Below, one piece after another: positions 1 to 11,212 of a stretch of 64,000 bases of DNA (position 1 is its first letter; each line of letters begins with the position of its first letter). The position numbers were made by a program, and so were the translations under genes. The notes beneath the pieces were generated by a model. That model was not told the DNA's origin, searched no databases, and saw nothing but the letters and a program-made list of their open reading frames with translations. This DNA is from Betaproteobacteria bacterium HGW-Betaproteobacteria-9 (lineage in GTDB: Bacteria; Pseudomonadota; Gammaproteobacteria; Burkholderiales; Burkholderiaceae_C), in NCBI GenBank assembly GCA_002842215.1, contig PHCC01000001.1, positions 202,238-266,237 of the forward strand, read 5' to 3'.

Positions 1-880
1 CGGCGCGCCCGCTCTCCAGGATGTAGCCCGCGATATGCGCATCCTGGTCGGTCACGCCCTGGATGGCATCCAGCAACAGGAGCACCACGTGGGCGTTTTC
101 GATCGCCTGCAGCGTCTTCACGACCGAGAACTTTTCAATGGCCTCAAACACCCGACCCTTACGACGGATGCCCGCGGTGTCGATCAGTTCGTATTTCTGG
201 CCGCCGCGCTCGAAGGGCACCGAAATGGTGTCGCGCGTGGTGCCCGGCAGGTCAAAGGCCACCAGGCGCTCCTCACCCAGCCAGGCGTTGATCAGCGTGG
301 ACTTGCCCACATTGGGACGCCCCGCCACCGCCAGGCGAATCACGCCGGTATCGGCTTCGACCGCTTCTTCGTCTTCTCCGGCAAGATCTGGAATCGCCTC
401 CAGCGCCAGATCCAGCATGGAGCGCACGCCCTGTCCGTGGGCGCCGGAAACCGGCACCACCTCGCCAAGACCCAGTTCAAAAAATTCCACCAGCTGCAGG
501 CCCTGGGTCATGCCCTCGGCCTTGTTGGCCACCAACACGGTGGGCTTGCCCAGGCGGCGCAGGTACTTGGCGATTTCATGGTCCTGGGCGTTGACGCCGG
601 CGCGCGCATCGACGACAAAAATCACCACATCCGACTCGGCCACGGCCTGTCGGGTCTGCTTGGCCATTTCCTTGTAAATGCCAGACTCGGCCGTGGGCTC
701 GAAGCCACCGGTGTCGATGACGATGTATTCCTGCTTGCCCGACTTGCCGTTGCCGTAGTGCCGGTCACGGGTCAAGCCGGCAAAGTCGGCCACGATGGCA
801 TCGCGAGAACTCGTCAAGCGGTTGAACAGGGTGGACTTGCCCACATTGGGGCGTCCCACCAGAGCGATGACGGGTTTCAC
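1..880 (-). CDS. der: Ribosome-assembly GTPase Der (EngA), 3' end outside window
   Basis: Der is a double-domain GTPase needed for maturation of the 50S ribosomal subunit. About 293 codons are in the window; the remainder of GTPase domain 2 and the KH-like C-terminus lie beyond the left edge. The protein opens [20 protein letters not shown], so the first P-loop is at residues 9-16. The DTGG switch II motif and an NKAE base-specificity motif follow. A second GRPNVGKST loop marks domain 2 near residue 175. The start is a GTG at 880, chosen because it puts the P-loop at the usual distance from the N-terminus; no ATG fits. It is the last gene of the hisS-yfgM-bamB-der run, 51 bases after bamB. 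Family identity is certain. Confidence 0.96.
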   Translation of the reverse strand, partial: MKPVIALVGRPNVGKSTLFNRLTSSRDAIVADFAGLTRDRHYGNGKSGKQEYIVIDTGGFEPTAESGIYKEMAKQTRQAVAESDVVIFVVDARAGVNAQDHEIAKYLRRLGKPTVLVANKAEGMTQGLQLVEFFELGLGEVVPVSGAHGQGVRSMLDLALEAIPDLAGEDEEAVEADTGVIRLAVAGRPNVGKSTLINAWLGEERLVAFDLPGTTRDTISVPFERGGQKYELIDTAGIRRKGRVFEAIEKFSVVKTLQAIENAHVVLLLLDAIQGVTDQDAHIAGYILESGRA

Positions 881-931
881 TACAGAGCTTTCGTTCAGGA
901 CCAGGCGAACCGGCGGTTCGCCCTGCGATCG

Positions 932-2101
932 TTATTGGGGACGCCAGCCGTAGACACCGCCGTTGCGGGTCTGCACCACCAGGGTCTGTCCGGCCAGCAC
1001 CGGGGCGCCGACGATCGGTGACCCGTCGGTGGACAGCCGATTCATTTCGCTGCCGTCCTCGCGGGACAACAGGTGCACCAAGCCCTTGCTGTCGCCAATG
1101 GCCACCACGCGGCCCACGGCCAGCGGCGACGTGAGTTCACGGTATTTGAGGCGTTCGATTTCCCAGCTGCGTTCACCGCTGGCACGCTGCCAGGCGACCA
1201 CACGGCCGTCGGATTCGGTGCCAAACACCATCCGGTCGTCGCCATGCACACCGGTGGAACCGCGCGCGGGTTTGCTCCAAACCACAGCGCCACGGCTGGT
1301 GTCCACACAACCCACTGCGGCGCCAAAGGCGCGCGCACAGACACTGTCGCCCTGCCGGCTGACGGTGCCCACCAGGTCCACCAGGCGTTCGACCTCGTTG
1401 GTGCCCCGGGCGCTGGCCACCAGGGCCTCCCAGCGGATCGTGCCGTTGAGGGGGTCCAGGCCCGTCAGGCGCGCGGACAAGCCGGCGACGAGAGTGTCGC
1501 CCACCGCCAGCAGCACGCCGGACTGCCCCAGCACCAGCGGTTCACCCGGGCGGGCCTGGCTCCAGAGACGCGTACCGGTCCGACCGTCAAAGGCCGTCAC
1601 GCTGCGGTCCGCCGTCAGGACAAACACGCGCTGCCCCGCCACCAGTGGCGCCGTGAACGCGCGCGCCGGCAAGCGCACGCGCCAGAGCTCACGCCCATCG
1701 GCGATGGCCACCAGGTCGTTGGTCTGCGTGATCACGGCGGCCGTCTGGCCGTCCGAACCCACGCCCGCCGAAATGCCGGTGCGCAGATCCACGCGCCAGA
1801 CATCCTTGCCGGTGTCGGCATCAAGTGCAGCCACGGTGCCTGAAGCACCCGCCACAAAGACGCGCCCGGTTGTAGCCAGCGGCATCAACGAAGAACCAGA
1901 CGCCCCCACCTGGGTCGACCAGGCCAGGTTGGCACCCAACAAAGCGGCCGGAGGCGCCAGGGGTGCCGGTTCAAATTTGGCGGGCGAAGAACAGGCGGAC
2001 AGCCCGATGGCGGCGGCAAGGCCCAGTCCCGACAGGAGCAGACGCCCCCGCGCAGCCAGTTGCAGCGAAAACCCATTTCCCTGGGGCATGATCGTTTTCA
2101 T
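932..2101 (-). CDS. bamB: Outer-membrane assembly lipoprotein BamB
   Basis: BamB is the beta-propeller lipoprotein of the BAM complex, which inserts beta-barrel proteins into the outer membrane. The 389-residue product has a lipoprotein signal ending in LSAC near residue 37, followed by repeated PQQ-like blades, for example ALDADTGKDVWRVDL and AFDGRTGTRLWSQA. I use the ATG at 2101, which overlaps the upstream gene's stop as TGATG; an in-frame TTG one codon earlier is less likely. The position between the yfgM-like gene and der is the classic proteobacterial arrangement. Length matches the family (about 380-390). Confidence 0.96.
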   Translation of the reverse strand: MKTIMPQGNGFSLQLAARGRLLLSGLGLAAAIGLSACSSPAKFEPAPLAPPAALLGANLAWSTQVGASGSSLMPLATTGRVFVAGASGTVAALDADTGKDVWRVDLRTGISAGVGSDGQTAAVITQTNDLVAIADGRELWRVRLPARAFTAPLVAGQRVFVLTADRSVTAFDGRTGTRLWSQARPGEPLVLGQSGVLLAVGDTLVAGLSARLTGLDPLNGTIRWEALVASARGTNEVERLVDLVGTVSRQGDSVCARAFGAAVGCVDTSRGAVVWSKPARGSTGVHGDDRMVFGTESDGRVVAWQRASGERSWEIERLKYRELTSPLAVGRVVAIGDSKGLVHLLSREDGSEMNRLSTDGSPIVGAPVLAGQTLVVQTRNGGVYGWRPQ

Positions 2102-2775
2102 CAACGCGTCACCTCCGCAGCGCCGCCCAGCGTGGAGGCATCCACCCCCAGCGACGCGAGTTTGACTTCCACCAGTTGGCGGTATTCGGTTTGTGCACCC
2201 AGCGCGCGCCAGGCAGCCTGGTACTGGGCCTTGGCTTCTTCGGTTTTTCCTTGGGCCAGGAACACGTCACCCCGCCGATCCGCGGCGAGCGGCTCGAAGG
2301 CTTTGGGCATCGGCGTTTCCAGCGTCGTCAATGCCTGATCAAAAGCCTTGCTCTCCACTTCCAGCGCCGCCAGCCGCAGACGGGCGATCGCTTGGAGAGA
2401 TGTGTCCGACGCCTTTTCGGATACCCAGATGAGGGCCGCTCGCGCACCGTCCACCTTGCCCGATTCGTACAGCGTCTTGCCGGCCAGCAAAGCCCCTTGG
2501 GCAGCGAAGGTCGTGCCGGCAAAGCGGTCTGTCATTTCCAGATAGGCCCGCTGAATCTTGTCGGCATCGCTGGCCAGCGCAGCGCGCTCGATCTCTTCGT
2601 ACAGGGCCGAGGCTTTGGCGGCCTGGCTGCGTTGCCAGTAGTTCCAGCCGTTCCAGGCAGCCATGCTGCCAAACACCGCGATCAACACCCAAGTGATCAG
2701 GTTGCCGTACTGGGCCCAGAAGTGTTTGATCTGGTCGAGCTGTTCCTGCTCTTCAAGGTCGAGATGTTTGGCCAT
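2101..2775 (-). CDS. YfgM-like membrane-anchored TPR protein
   Basis: This is a 224-residue member of the YfgM/Tpr21 family, a single-pass inner-membrane protein with a periplasmic TPR-like domain. In E. coli YfgM works with PpiD near the SecYEG translocon. The N-terminus MAKHLDLEEQEQLDQIKHFW is cytoplasmic, a hydrophobic segment spans about residues 28-46, and the rest is helical repeat with characteristic residues such as RLRLAALEVESKAFDQAL. It is translationally coupled to bamB by one overlapping base and lies 16 bases downstream of hisS. Function is by family and context. Confidence 0.9.
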   Translation of the reverse strand: MAKHLDLEEQEQLDQIKHFWAQYGNLITWVLIAVFGSMAAWNGWNYWQRSQAAKASALYEEIERAALASDADKIQRAYLEMTDRFAGTTFAAQGALLAGKTLYESGKVDGARAALIWVSEKASDTSLQAIARLRLAALEVESKAFDQALTTLETPMPKAFEPLAADRRGDVFLAQGKTEEAKAQYQAAWRALGAQTEYRQLVEVKLASLGVDASTLGGAAEVTR

Positions 2776-2791
2776 GCGTGGTAGTCAATGA

Positions 2792-4111
2792 TTAACGGGG
2801 GATTGTAGGGCGCAGGCTCTGCGCCCAAGCGGCCACGTCAGCCAGCGGCTGGGACACCTGGGCAGGCGCCTCTGCGGCGTCTTCGCCAGGTCGTGGACCG
2901 CGCAAGGGCTTGACCGACACACAGCCCTGTGCCAGTTCGTCGGGGCCGAAGATCAGTGCGAAACGTGCACCGCTGGCGTCGGCCTTCTTGAATTGGGACT
3001 TCATGCTGCCCATACCGTCGGCCCCGCCGGCGTGCATCTGCACCTGCACACCCTGCTGGCGCAAGGCCCGCAGCACCGGCATGACCCGGGGAACGCTGCC
3101 CGCATCGGGCACCACGGCGTAGGCGTCGGGCGCGGGCTGCCCGGGCAGCTTGCCCTGTTCCTTCAGCAGCTCCAGAATGCGCTCCATGCCCAGCGCCCAG
3201 CCCACGGCCGGCGCGGCTTTGCCGCCGATCTGCTCGAACAGCCCGTCGTAGCGACCGCCGGCGCAGACCGTGCCTTGCGATCCCAGCTGCGTGGTCACGA
3301 ACTCGAACACCGAGAGGTTGTAGTAATCCATGCCACGCACCAGGCGCGGGTTGATGCGGTAACCAATGCCGTGTGCGTCGAGCAGGCCACGCAGGCGGTT
3401 GAAGTGTTCCAGCGACTCCGCCCCCAGGTGGTCCATCAGTCGCGGCGCGGCGTTGACGAGCGCCTGCATCGCCGGGTTCTTGGTGTCCAGGATGCGCAGC
3501 GGGTTGCTGTGCAGACGGCGCTTGGCATCTTCATCGAGCTGGTCGGCGTGGCCCTCCAGGTAGGTGATCAGCGCCTGGCGGTGCGCCTGGCGCTCGGCCG
3601 GCTGGCCCAGGCTGTTGATTTCCAACTCGATGCCTTCCAGCCCCAGTTCGGCCCAGAGGTCGCAGGCAAGCACGATCAGTTCGGCGTCCACATCGGGACC
3701 GACGAAGCCCAGCGCCTCGGCGCCGAACTGGTGGAACTGGCGGTAACGGCCGCGCTGCGGTCGTTCGTGGCGGAACATCGGCCCCATGTAGTACAGGCGC
3801 TTGCCCCCGTCGTACAGCAGCGAATGTTCGACCGCCGCGCGCACCACACCGGCGGTGTTTTCCGGGCGCAGGGTCAGCTGCTCGCCGTTGAGCCGGTCCT
3901 CGAAAGAATACATCTCCTTCTCGACGATGTCGGTCACCTCGCCCAGGCCGCGCACGAACAGCGCCGTGGGCTCCACGATGGGCGTGCGCAGGTTGCGATA
4001 GCCGTAGCGCAGCATGAGTGAGCGCAGCTTGTCTTCGAGCCACTCCCAGTGTGCGGACACGGGCGGGGCGATGTCGTTCATGCCTTTGACGGCGCTGAGT
4101 TTTTCTGCCAT
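2792..4111 (-). CDS. hisS: Histidyl-tRNA synthetase
   Basis: HisRS charges tRNA-His with histidine in the cytoplasm. The 439-residue product has class II motif 2 as [20 protein letters not shown], the histidine-specific loop [13 protein letters not shown], and motif 3 in [15 protein letters not shown]. An anticodon-binding domain follows with [10 protein letters not shown]. Compared with the E. coli enzyme (424 residues) the C-terminus has a short Pro/Ala-rich extension. It starts at an ATG with [14 protein letters not shown], the usual start context. It lies 64 bases after ispG and 16 before the yfgM-like gene, as in most beta- and gammaproteobacteria. Confidence 0.97.
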   Translation of the reverse strand: MAEKLSAVKGMNDIAPPVSAHWEWLEDKLRSLMLRYGYRNLRTPIVEPTALFVRGLGEVTDIVEKEMYSFEDRLNGEQLTLRPENTAGVVRAAVEHSLLYDGGKRLYYMGPMFRHERPQRGRYRQFHQFGAEALGFVGPDVDAELIVLACDLWAELGLEGIELEINSLGQPAERQAHRQALITYLEGHADQLDEDAKRRLHSNPLRILDTKNPAMQALVNAAPRLMDHLGAESLEHFNRLRGLLDAHGIGYRINPRLVRGMDYYNLSVFEFVTTQLGSQGTVCAGGRYDGLFEQIGGKAAPAVGWALGMERILELLKEQGKLPGQPAPDAYAVVPDAGSVPRVMPVLRALRQQGVQVQMHAGGADGMGSMKSQFKKADASGARFALIFGPDELAQGCVSVKPLRGPRPGEDAAEAPAQVSQPLADVAAWAQSLRPTIPR

Positions 4112-4175
4112 GGGAATGCGGTGCGACCGGGCACCGTCTGAACCGCTGGGCCGCTCACCGGCACCAGCATCGGGG

Positions 4176-5480
4176 TCAGACGGCAGCGCCGAATCTCTTT
4201 TCTATGTAGTTTTCAACGATCTGCTGGAATTCGCGGGCGATGCCCTCGCCGCGCAGGGTCATCGCTTTCTGGCCATCGATGAAGATCGGCGCAGCCGGAG
4301 CCTCACCGGTGCCTGGCAGGCTGATGCCGATGTCGGCATGTTTGCTTTCACCGGGACCATTGACGATGCACCCCATCACCGCGACCTTCAGGTTTTCGAC
4401 GCCGGGGTAACGCGCGCGCCAGACTGGCATCGACGAGCGCAGGTAGTCGTCGATCTGCTTGGCGAGTTCCTGGAAGGTGGTGCTGGTTGTTCGGCCACAA
4501 CCCGGACAGGCGGTGACGCTGGGCACGAAGGCCCGCAGGCCCAGCGCCTGCAGGATCTCGGCAGCGATCACCACCTCCTGCGTGCGGGCCTCGCCGGGCT
4601 GCGGCGTGAGCGAGACGCGAATGGTGTCGCCAATGCCCTGCTGCAGCAGCACCGACAGCGCCGCCGCCGATGCCACGGCGCCTTTGGTGCCCATGCCGGC
4701 TTCGGTCAGGCCCAGGTGCAGCGCATAGTCGCAGCGCTGTGACAACGCCTGGTAGACCGCGATCAGGTCCTGCACGCCGCTGACCTTGCAGGACAGCATG
4801 ATGTTGTTGCCGTTCAGACCCAGCGCCTCGGCCTTGGCCGCAGAGTCAAGTGCTGACATGATCAGCGCCTCGTACATCACCTGGCGGGCGTCCCAGGGCT
4901 CGGCGCGCTGCAAGTTCTGGTCCATCAGGCGGGCGAGCAGGTCCTGGTCCAGGCTGCCCCAGTTCACGCCGATGCGCACGGCCTTGTCGTGGCGCGCCGC
5001 GATCTCGACCATCTGAGCGAACTGGCGGTCGCCCTTCTCGCCCTTGCCCACATTGCCGGGGTTGATGCGGTACTTGGACAAGGCCTCGGCACAGGCCGGG
5101 TGGTCGCTCAGCAGCTTGTGGCCGTTGTAATGGAAATCGCCGATCAGGGGCACATGGATACCCATGCGGTCCAGCTGCTCGCGGATGTGGGGCACCGCCC
5201 TCGCCGCTTCGTCGTTGTTGACCGTGATGCGCACCAGCTCCGAGCCGGCGACGGCCAGTTCCTTGACCTGAATCGCGGTGCCAATGGCATCGGCGGTATC
5301 GGTGTTGGTCATGGACTGCAGGCGCACCGGCGCGTCACCACCGACCGTCACGTGGTGGTCACCCCAGGACACCACACCCTGGCGCGTCTTGCGCGGGCGA
5401 GCGCCGGCCAGTGCGACCGGTTCATCCGCCAGATTGTTCAAGACCCCAGACCGGTTGGTTACAGGCATGTCCATGATCAT
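4176..5480 (-). CDS. ispG: 4-hydroxy-3-methylbut-2-enyl diphosphate synthase IspG
   Basis: IspG (GcpE) catalyses the penultimate step of the MEP isoprenoid pathway, reducing MEcPP to HMBPP with a [4Fe-4S] cluster. The 434-residue product shows [17 protein letters not shown] near the N-terminus and the cluster cysteines in ACPGCGRT and CIVNGPGES. The long proteobacterial form with an inserted segment in the middle is present. The start at 5480 overlaps the rodZ-like stop as ATGA; a second ATG two codons on (5474) is an alternative, with GAGGTG just upstream serving either. Coupling to the rodZ-like gene and hisS is standard order. Confidence 0.97.
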   Translation of the reverse strand: MIMDMPVTNRSGVLNNLADEPVALAGARPRKTRQGVVSWGDHHVTVGGDAPVRLQSMTNTDTADAIGTAIQVKELAVAGSELVRITVNNDEAARAVPHIREQLDRMGIHVPLIGDFHYNGHKLLSDHPACAEALSKYRINPGNVGKGEKGDRQFAQMVEIAARHDKAVRIGVNWGSLDQDLLARLMDQNLQRAEPWDARQVMYEALIMSALDSAAKAEALGLNGNNIMLSCKVSGVQDLIAVYQALSQRCDYALHLGLTEAGMGTKGAVASAAALSVLLQQGIGDTIRVSLTPQPGEARTQEVVIAAEILQALGLRAFVPSVTACPGCGRTTSTTFQELAKQIDDYLRSSMPVWRARYPGVENLKVAVMGCIVNGPGESKHADIGISLPGTGEAPAAPIFIDGQKAMTLRGEGIAREFQQIVENYIEKRFGAAV

Positions 5481-6415
5481 TTCACCTCGAAGCGGGCCAC
5501 GCTGTTGCGGGCGTAGGGCATCACGTCGAACGGTCGTCCTCGCACCTGCACCTGCACCGCATCGGCACGCCCGAGCACCACCGAATAGGGCGGCATGCTG
5601 GAAAAGTTCAGGGCGTCACCCGCCTTGAGCATGCGTTGCACCTGCACCTTGCCCGTGCCATCGATCACCTCGACCCAGGAGTCGCTGCTCGCCTGAATGC
5701 TCAGCAGACCGCGAGGCGCGGCCGGCTCGGTCACCGCAAGCGGCGTTGAGCCGGGAGACACAGGCGCCAGCTCCGCGACAGAAGCCGCAGGGGCTTCAGG
5801 AACCGACGCAGCAACCGGCTCAGTCGTTGTGGCTGGCTGCGGCGCGACAAGGGCTGCCGTCGCTTCAGAACCGGGCGTTTGAACAACGTTTGTCACCACC
5901 TCGCCGGGCTGGGTTTCCTTGCTGAAAATATGCGTGGCACCGGTCAGCAGGTCCTTGCCAGGCACAGCACTCCAGTCCGGCACCAGCGCAATCACCAGCG
6001 CACCCAGCAGCGCCACCGAAGCAATCAACACCGCCGGACGGCGCAGCCAGTCCAGGGGACTGAAGCTCGAACCGGTCTGGTCCCCCTTGAACGGGGCATT
6101 GATGGTCTGGCGGGAGTCGCCCAGCACGGGCATGTGCCCCTGGGGGATCTGTTCGAGGACGGGGCCCGGGTCGGTCTTGAGCTGGCGGCAGGCACTGGAA
6201 GCCAGCGCGCGCGCAAACGTCAGGTCGGGCAACTCGTCGTAGCGCCCGGCTTCCAGCGCTTCCAGCTTCTTGACCGGCACCTTCAGCGCCGCCGCCAAGG
6301 CGGCGATGTGCAGGCCAGCGGCTTCCCGCGCCTGGCGCAGCAGCACAGGCGCGGTCCAGACCACTTCGCCCGGATGGGCGCCATGGGTCTGTTCGTGCAT
6401 CACCGACTCATTCAT
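5477..6415 (-). CDS. rodZ: RodZ-like helix-turn-helix membrane protein
   Basis: RodZ links the MreB cytoskeleton to the envelope and helps set rod shape. The 312-residue product has an N-terminal HTH with [20 protein letters not shown] and a second part ending [17 protein letters not shown] linker, one membrane span (about [19 protein letters not shown]) and an Ala/Pro/Val-rich periplasmic linker follow. The C-terminal DUF4115 domain contains [19 protein letters not shown] chose the ATG at 6415 (MNESVMHEQ), which overlaps the pilF stop by 8 bases; a longer reading to 6448 would run far into pilF. The domain order is typical of RodZ and the locus pilF-rodZ-ispG is conserved. Confidence 0.88.
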   Translation of the reverse strand: MNESVMHEQTHGAHPGEVVWTAPVLLRQAREAAGLHIAALAAALKVPVKKLEALEAGRYDELPDLTFARALASSACRQLKTDPGPVLEQIPQGHMPVLGDSRQTINAPFKGDQTGSSFSPLDWLRRPAVLIASVALLGALVIALVPDWSAVPGKDLLTGATHIFSKETQPGEVVTNVVQTPGSEATAALVAPQPATTTEPVAASVPEAPAASVAELAPVSPGSTPLAVTEPAAPRGLLSIQASSDSWVEVIDGTGKVQVQRMLKAGDALNFSSMPPYSVVLGRADAVQVQVRGRPFDVMPYARNSVARFEVK

Positions 6416-7301
6416 GAAACGAACCCCGTTGGTAGGCCGCCCATTCACGCGACTTCGGATACCGCCGCTCCAGCTGTTGCGCCAACTGGCCGACCGCCGC
6501 GTTGTTGTTCAGCTTGCGCTCGACCTTGATGCCCAGCCACAGCGTCTCGGCATTGGCCAGATCGGAATTGTTGATGCGGCGGATCACGAACTGCGACTTG
6601 GTGAAGTCGTTGCGGCGAAACTGCAGATTGGCCAGGTTGAAACCGACATACGGATTGGCCGGGTCCAGTTCGTAGGCACGCGCAAAACTGCTCTCCGCCT
6701 CGGACGCCTGGCCCATGCGGAGCTGACAAGTGCCCTGCAGCATCAAGGTCTTGGCTTGCCCACGATAGACCGGACTGGCCAGCGCCTGGGCAAAGAACTG
6801 CAAGGCCTCGGGGTAGCGCGCCTGGTTGCAGGAAAACCAGCCGTAGTTGTGCAGCGCATCCGGGTCGCGGGGATTGATCTGCAGGGCGCGGCGGAAACTG
6901 TCTTCGGCCAGACGGGGATCGTTGAGCCGCATGTAGACGAGCCCGCGCAGCACGTACGCGGGCCCGTACCCTGGGTCCGCCGCCAGTGACTGCTTGATTT
7001 CGTCCAGCGCCACCGTGTTCTGCCCTTGTTCGAAATAGTTTGTCGCCAGTTCCACACGAATTCGGGCCCGCTTGCGCGTTTCGGGTTCGTCGGAATCGGT
7101 GATCGGCTCGGCCGTGGTGGTCGTGTTCGAAGCCGGCGCCCCGGCGCAAGCCATCAGTTGCGCCACACCGGCGGCCAGCAGCAGCCACATCAATGCCACC
7201 CGCATCCGCGACCGATATACGCCACCAGGCAACACACTCCAGACCGTTCGCAACGGCAACGGGGTTTGTTCTCGGCGGCTGTCGGCAAATGCGTCTGTCA
7301 T
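6408..7301 (-). CDS. pilW: Type IV pilus biogenesis lipoprotein PilF/PilW
   Basis: PilF (PilW) is the outer-membrane pilotin that localises and multimerises the PilQ secretin for type IV pili. The 297-residue product carries a lipoprotein signal with box LMAC near residue 50, preceded by an unusually long N-terminal stretch. Five to six TPR motifs follow, such as [29 protein letters not shown] (split here across two repeats) and [12 protein letters not shown]. The start at 7301 overlaps the rlmN stop as ATGA. An internal ATG ([13 protein letters not shown], residue 33) would give a normal-length signal peptide and may be the real start. No other pilus genes are in view. Confidence 0.88.
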   Translation of the reverse strand: MTDAFADSRREQTPLPLRTVWSVLPGGVYRSRMRVALMWLLLAAGVAQLMACAGAPASNTTTTAEPITDSDEPETRKRARIRVELATNYFEQGQNTVALDEIKQSLAADPGYGPAYVLRGLVYMRLNDPRLAEDSFRRALQINPRDPDALHNYGWFSCNQARYPEALQFFAQALASPVYRGQAKTLMLQGTCQLRMGQASEAESSFARAYELDPANPYVGFNLANLQFRRNDFTKSQFVIRRINNSDLANAETLWLGIKVERKLNNNAAVGQLAQQLERRYPKSREWAAYQRGSFHE

Positions 7302-8452
7302 AACTGTTTGTCCTTGGCTTTGTGCACGAATCGAATGGGTTGCTCGGCGGTGGTCAGGCGGCGATCGGCCAGGCGGCGGACGGCGTCGGTGCGGTCGAGC
7401 ACATCGCCCGCCAACTGGCCGCAGGCGGCGTCAATGTCATCGCCGCGGGTCTTGCGCACCGTCGTGACCACCCCGCCGTCGTTGAGGATCTGCCCGAAAC
7501 GCAGCACCACGGCGCGCTCGGAGCACTTGAGCCCCGAGTCGGGAAAGGGGTTGAACGGGATGAGATTTATTTTGCATGGAACGCCACGGCCACCATGCGT
7601 CTTGACGAGAGACAACAGCTGCTGTGCGTGTTCTGGCTGGTCGTTCACACCAGCCAGCATGCAGTACTCGAAGGTGATGAAGTCGCGCGGTGCCGCCGGC
7701 AGGTAACGCAGGCAGGCATCGAGCAGTTCGGCAATCGGGTATTTGCGGTTCAGCGGCACCAGGGAGTCTCGCAAGGCGTCGTTGGGCGCGTGCAGCGAAA
7801 CGGCCAGTGCCACCGGTACGTCCTGCGCCAGGCGGTCGATCATCGGCACGACGCCCGAGGTCGACACTGTGACCCGGCGGCGCGAGAGGCCATAACCATG
7901 GTCATCCAGCATCACGCGCAAGGCGGGCACGAGGGCGCTGTAGTTCTGCAGCGGCTCACCCATGCCCATCATCACCACATTGGTGATCACACGATCGGTC
8001 GACTTCAGGTGTTTGCGCAGGAAATGTTCGGCGTGCCAGAGCTGCGCCAGGATCTCACCCGTGGTGAGGTTGCGCGAAAAACCCTGGTGACCGGTGGAGC
8101 AGAAACGGCATCCCACGGCGCAACCGGCCTGGGAAGAAATGCAGAGCGTGCCCCGGTCGTCTTCGGGGATGAACACCGTCTCGACGGCGTTACCGTCACC
8201 CACATCAAACAGCCACTTGATGGTGCCGTCGACCGAATCCTGGCGCGAAAGCACCGGCAGGTCGGTGATGTGACAGACCGCGGGCAGCTTCTCGCGCAAA
8301 CTCTTGGCGAGATCGGTCATCTCGTCGAAACGAGAGGCCCCTTTCTGATGGATCCAGCGAAACAGCTGGACGGCGCGGAAGCGCTTTTCGCCCAGCTGTT
8401 CGCAAAAGGCGGCCAGGCCTTCAAGATCAAAGTCGAGCAGGTTGGCCGTCAT
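7298..8452 (-). CDS. rlmN: Dual-specificity rRNA/tRNA methyltransferase RlmN
   Basis: RlmN is a radical-SAM enzyme that makes 2-methyladenosine at A2503 of 23S rRNA and A37 of some tRNAs. The 384-residue product has the cluster motif CAVGCRFC at residues 111-118 and [11 protein letters not shown] in the SAM-binding part. The conserved C-terminal cysteine, which is transiently methylated, lies in DIDAACGQL. The start is the ATG at 8452; a GTG one codon upstream is less likely. It lies 20 bases downstream of ndk and is coupled to pilF. Length equals the E. coli enzyme. Confidence 0.97.
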   Translation of the reverse strand: MTANLLDFDLEGLAAFCEQLGEKRFRAVQLFRWIHQKGASRFDEMTDLAKSLREKLPAVCHITDLPVLSRQDSVDGTIKWLFDVGDGNAVETVFIPEDDRGTLCISSQAGCAVGCRFCSTGHQGFSRNLTTGEILAQLWHAEHFLRKHLKSTDRVITNVVMMGMGEPLQNYSALVPALRVMLDDHGYGLSRRRVTVSTSGVVPMIDRLAQDVPVALAVSLHAPNDALRDSLVPLNRKYPIAELLDACLRYLPAAPRDFITFEYCMLAGVNDQPEHAQQLLSLVKTHGGRGVPCKINLIPFNPFPDSGLKCSERAVVLRFGQILNDGGVVTTVRKTRGDDIDAACGQLAGDVLDRTDAVRRLADRRLTTAEQPIRFVHKAKDKQL

Positions 8453-8472
8453 CACATGATCAACGCGCGTGT

Positions 8473-8898
8473 TCAGCGCGAGTAAACGTTCATGCCAGCG
8501 AAGAAGAACGCCACTTCAGCGGCGGCCGTCTCGGGGGCGTCAGAGCCGTGCACGGCGTTGGCGTCGATGCTGTCGGCGAAGTCGGCGCGGATGGTGCCGG
8601 CAGCGGCCTTCTTGGGATCGGTGGCACCCATCAGGTCGCGGTTCTTGGCAATGGCGCCTTCGCCTTCCAGCGCCTGGATCATCACCGGGCCGGAGATCAT
8701 GAAGTCCACCAGGTCCTTGAAGAAAGGACGCTCTTTGTGCACAGCGTAAAAGGCTTCGGCTTCGCCGCGCGACAGGTGGGCCATGCGGGAGGCCACGACC
8801 TTCAGGCCGGCAGCTTCAAAACGGGCGTAAATCTGGCCGATCACGTTCTTGGCAACGGCGTCGGGTTTGATGATCGAGAGGGTGCGTTCGATGGCCAT
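8473..8898 (-). CDS. ndk: Nucleoside-diphosphate kinase
   Basis: Ndk balances nucleoside triphosphate pools by a phospho-histidine ping-pong mechanism. The 141-residue protein begins [20 protein letters not shown] and has the catalytic histidine at residue 117 within NAVHGSD. Length is exactly that of the family. A purine-rich AAGGACC precedes the ATG. It is the first gene of the long minus-strand cluster that ends in der. A promoter probably lies in the 110 bases between it and rluB, but I see no strong consensus. Confidence 0.98.
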   Translation of the reverse strand: MAIERTLSIIKPDAVAKNVIGQIYARFEAAGLKVVASRMAHLSRGEAEAFYAVHKERPFFKDLVDFMISGPVMIQALEGEGAIAKNRDLMGATDPKKAAAGTIRADFADSIDANAVHGSDAPETAAAEVAFFFAGMNVYSR

Positions 8899-9008
8899 GG
8901 TGGTCCTTGAATTTATTGATAAAAAACGAATTTTTCGCAGAGCTGCAAAGCCCTTGATTCTACATTGCCCCCATGTCCGGCATGGGACACGGCAAACAGA
9001 CCTGACGC

Positions 9009-10334
9009 TCAGCGCCCACCGGTGCGTCCGCCTCCACCGCCGCCGCCACGGCGACGACCACCGGGCGGGCCGCCACGACCACCGTCCTGCTCGCGCTGGC
9101 GCTGCAGAGCGTCCTGGCCGATGTAGCCAAACGAGGTTTTCATGGGGTCGGGTTGCCCAGCACCACCGCCCGACCCGCCGGGTTTTCCTCCACGGGCCTT
9201 GGGATTGTCAGCGGGCGTGCCAAACATGCTGCTGCGCCGTACGGCGGGCGCCTCGCCCCGGCTACCGGGGGGATTGCCGTAGTTGCGTCCGCCGCCCTTG
9301 GGCGCTGGCTTGCCGCGCGTGGCCGGGTGCCGGCCGCGGGGCGCACGGTCATCGCCCGTTGCGGGCATGCCGGCGGCAGCGGTCAGGCGGTCAATGTCCT
9401 GCTGGTCCAGTTCCACCCAGACACCGCGTTTGAGGCCCCGCGGCAGCATCATGGCGCCGTAGCGGATGCGGATCAGGCGGCTGACCGCATGCCCCACCGC
9501 TTCGAGCATGCGGCGCACCTCGCGGTTGCGCCCCTCGCCAATGGTCACGCGGTACCAGCAGTTGGCCCCCTCCCCGCCGCCATCCTCGATGCTCGCGAAC
9601 TGGGCGATACCGTCGTCCAGCCGCACGCCGTCGAGCAGGCGCTGTTTCTCTTCGTTGGACAGGGCCCCCAGCACGCGCACCGCGTATTCGCGCTGCAGAC
9701 CGAAACGCGGGTGCATCAGACGGTTGGCCAGTTCCCCCGAGTCGGTCAGCAGCAACAGCCCTTCGGTGTTCAGGTCCAGGCGCCCAACCGACTGCCATTT
9801 GCCCTGGTACAGGCGCGGCAGCCGGCGGAACACGGTGGGCCGGTTCTGGGGGTCGTCGTGGGACACGACTTCACCCGCGGGCTTGTGATAGGCCAGCACG
9901 CGCGGTGGCGGAGGCGTCATGCGCACGCGGACCGGCTTGCCATTGACCTTAATCACATCGCCGAACTGGATGCGCTGACCCACGTGGGCCGGCTCGCCAT
10001 TGACGGAGATGCGTCCCTCCAGGATCAGCTGCTCCATTTCCAGCCGCGAGCCCATGCCGGCTTGCGCCAGCACCTTGTGCAGCTTCGGCGAATCGGCCTG
10101 AGGGGCGAGCACGCGCTTGGACGGCAGCGGCAGGTCTTGCTCCTGCTCGGCGTCAAAGGCGCCACTGACCACGTCATCGAAGCGCAAAGCGTCGGGGGAG
10201 GCGGCCGGAGCTCGGGCAGGCACCGCAGGGGCATCAGGCTGCGCCTGCGGCACGGTTGAATCGAGGCCCGCGGGTTCGACCTGTTCGACCTCACGGGGGG
10301 TATCTGGAGGTGTGGGGTTGTTCGCCATGGTCAT
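9009..10334 (-). CDS. rluB: 23S rRNA pseudouridine synthase RluB with GR-rich tail
   Basis: RluB isomerises U2605 of 23S rRNA. After a Pro/Ala-rich N-terminus of about 75 residues comes an S4 RNA-binding domain ([20 protein letters not shown]). The catalytic domain has [14 protein letters not shown], where the Asp is the nucleophile, and the [16 protein letters not shown] motif. The last 120 or so residues are low-complexity Gly/Arg/Pro, ending [17 protein letters not shown]. The total of 441 residues is well above the E. coli 291 because of these added tails. The start overlaps the scpB stop as ATGA. Confidence 0.94.
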   Translation of the reverse strand: MTMANNPTPPDTPREVEQVEPAGLDSTVPQAQPDAPAVPARAPAASPDALRFDDVVSGAFDAEQEQDLPLPSKRVLAPQADSPKLHKVLAQAGMGSRLEMEQLILEGRISVNGEPAHVGQRIQFGDVIKVNGKPVRVRMTPPPPRVLAYHKPAGEVVSHDDPQNRPTVFRRLPRLYQGKWQSVGRLDLNTEGLLLLTDSGELANRLMHPRFGLQREYAVRVLGALSNEEKQRLLDGVRLDDGIAQFASIEDGGGEGANCWYRVTIGEGRNREVRRMLEAVGHAVSRLIRIRYGAMMLPRGLKRGVWVELDQQDIDRLTAAAGMPATGDDRAPRGRHPATRGKPAPKGGGRNYGNPPGSRGEAPAVRRSSMFGTPADNPKARGGKPGGSGGGAGQPDPMKTSFGYIGQDALQRQREQDGGRGGPPGGRRRGGGGGGGRTGGR

Positions 10335-11002
10335 GGTGTTCCTGTGGGAGGCTCGTTCGTCTCGGTAGCGGTTTCTGATTCGGGGGGCACGGCATCGTTC
10401 AACGACACCAGGGCGGGTTCGTCTGCTTCGGGCAGGAGGCTGGTTGAAAGCGCCTCAAAGTCCAATCGATCCAGCGCGGATTCCTGCACCTCACTGCCTT
10501 CGAGCGGCGGCAGCTGGTCCAGCGAGGCAATGCCCAGATCGTCCAGGAACTGGCGGGTGGTGGCAAACAGGGCCGGGCGACCCACGGTTTCGCGGTGGCC
10601 AATCACTTCGACCCAGCCCCGGTCTTCAAGTTGCTTCAACAGCAGCGAATTGATGGTCACGCCACGGATGTCTTCCATGTCACCCCGGGTGACGGGCTGG
10701 CGGTAGGCAATGATGGCCAGCGTTTCCAGCGTGGCGCGGGTGTATCTGGGGGGCTTCTCAGGGTGCAGCCGGTCCAGGTAGGGACGCATTTCGGGCCGGC
10801 TCTGGAAGCGCCAGCCACTGGCCACCTGCACCAGCTCCACGCCACGGCCGGTCCACTCCAGCTGGAGGTCGGCCAGCAGGCTCTTGAGGGTGTCGGGCGA
10901 GACTTCCATGTCGAACAGCACGCCCAGCTCCCGCACTGAGAGCGGTTGCGGCGCGCAGATCAAAGCCGTCTCGAGGACGCGTCGGGCATCCGTGGTGTTC
11001 AT
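10331..11002 (-). CDS. scpB: Segregation and condensation protein ScpB
   Basis: ScpB is the winged-helix kleisin-associated subunit of the bacterial SMC-ScpAB condensin. The 223-residue product has [20 protein letters not shown] at the start and the family signature [19 protein letters not shown], then [19 protein letters not shown]. An acidic Ser/Glu-rich C-terminal tail is typical. No scpA is adjacent on the downstream side; upstream are 210 bases with no gene, then rluD. It is coupled to rluB by an ATGA overlap, a common pairing in Burkholderiales. Confidence 0.95.
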   Translation of the reverse strand: MNTTDARRVLETALICAPQPLSVRELGVLFDMEVSPDTLKSLLADLQLEWTGRGVELVQVASGWRFQSRPEMRPYLDRLHPEKPPRYTRATLETLAIIAYRQPVTRGDMEDIRGVTINSLLLKQLEDRGWVEVIGHRETVGRPALFATTRQFLDDLGIASLDQLPPLEGSEVQESALDRLDFEALSTSLLPEADEPALVSLNDAVPPESETATETNEPPTGTP

Positions 11003-11212
11003 CGCTGGTGTCTGTCAAAAACCGGTTGTCCGGTACGGGCTGCGAGAGGGTTCGAAGGCTGCCTGTGTGCCCGCCCGGCGGCGGGGCTGGGTCACCTGGA
11101 GCACCACAACATCAAGGCATGGGGCGGCGCCATCCGGGTGGGGCTGTCTAAACGATCGGGAATCATCCCGAAAAAGCGGCCTGCTGAAGGCATTTGCACT
11201 GCCGGGGTGGCA

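Noticed and set aside
35..1021. Plus-strand open frames opposite der and similar long antisense frames throughout
   Set aside because: They mirror clearly conserved genes on the other strand in GC-rich DNA and encode no recognisable family.
11003..11212. Small RNA or gene in the scpB-rluD gap
   Set aside because: No frame with a start signal and only 4-5 bp hairpins; nothing to support a feature.
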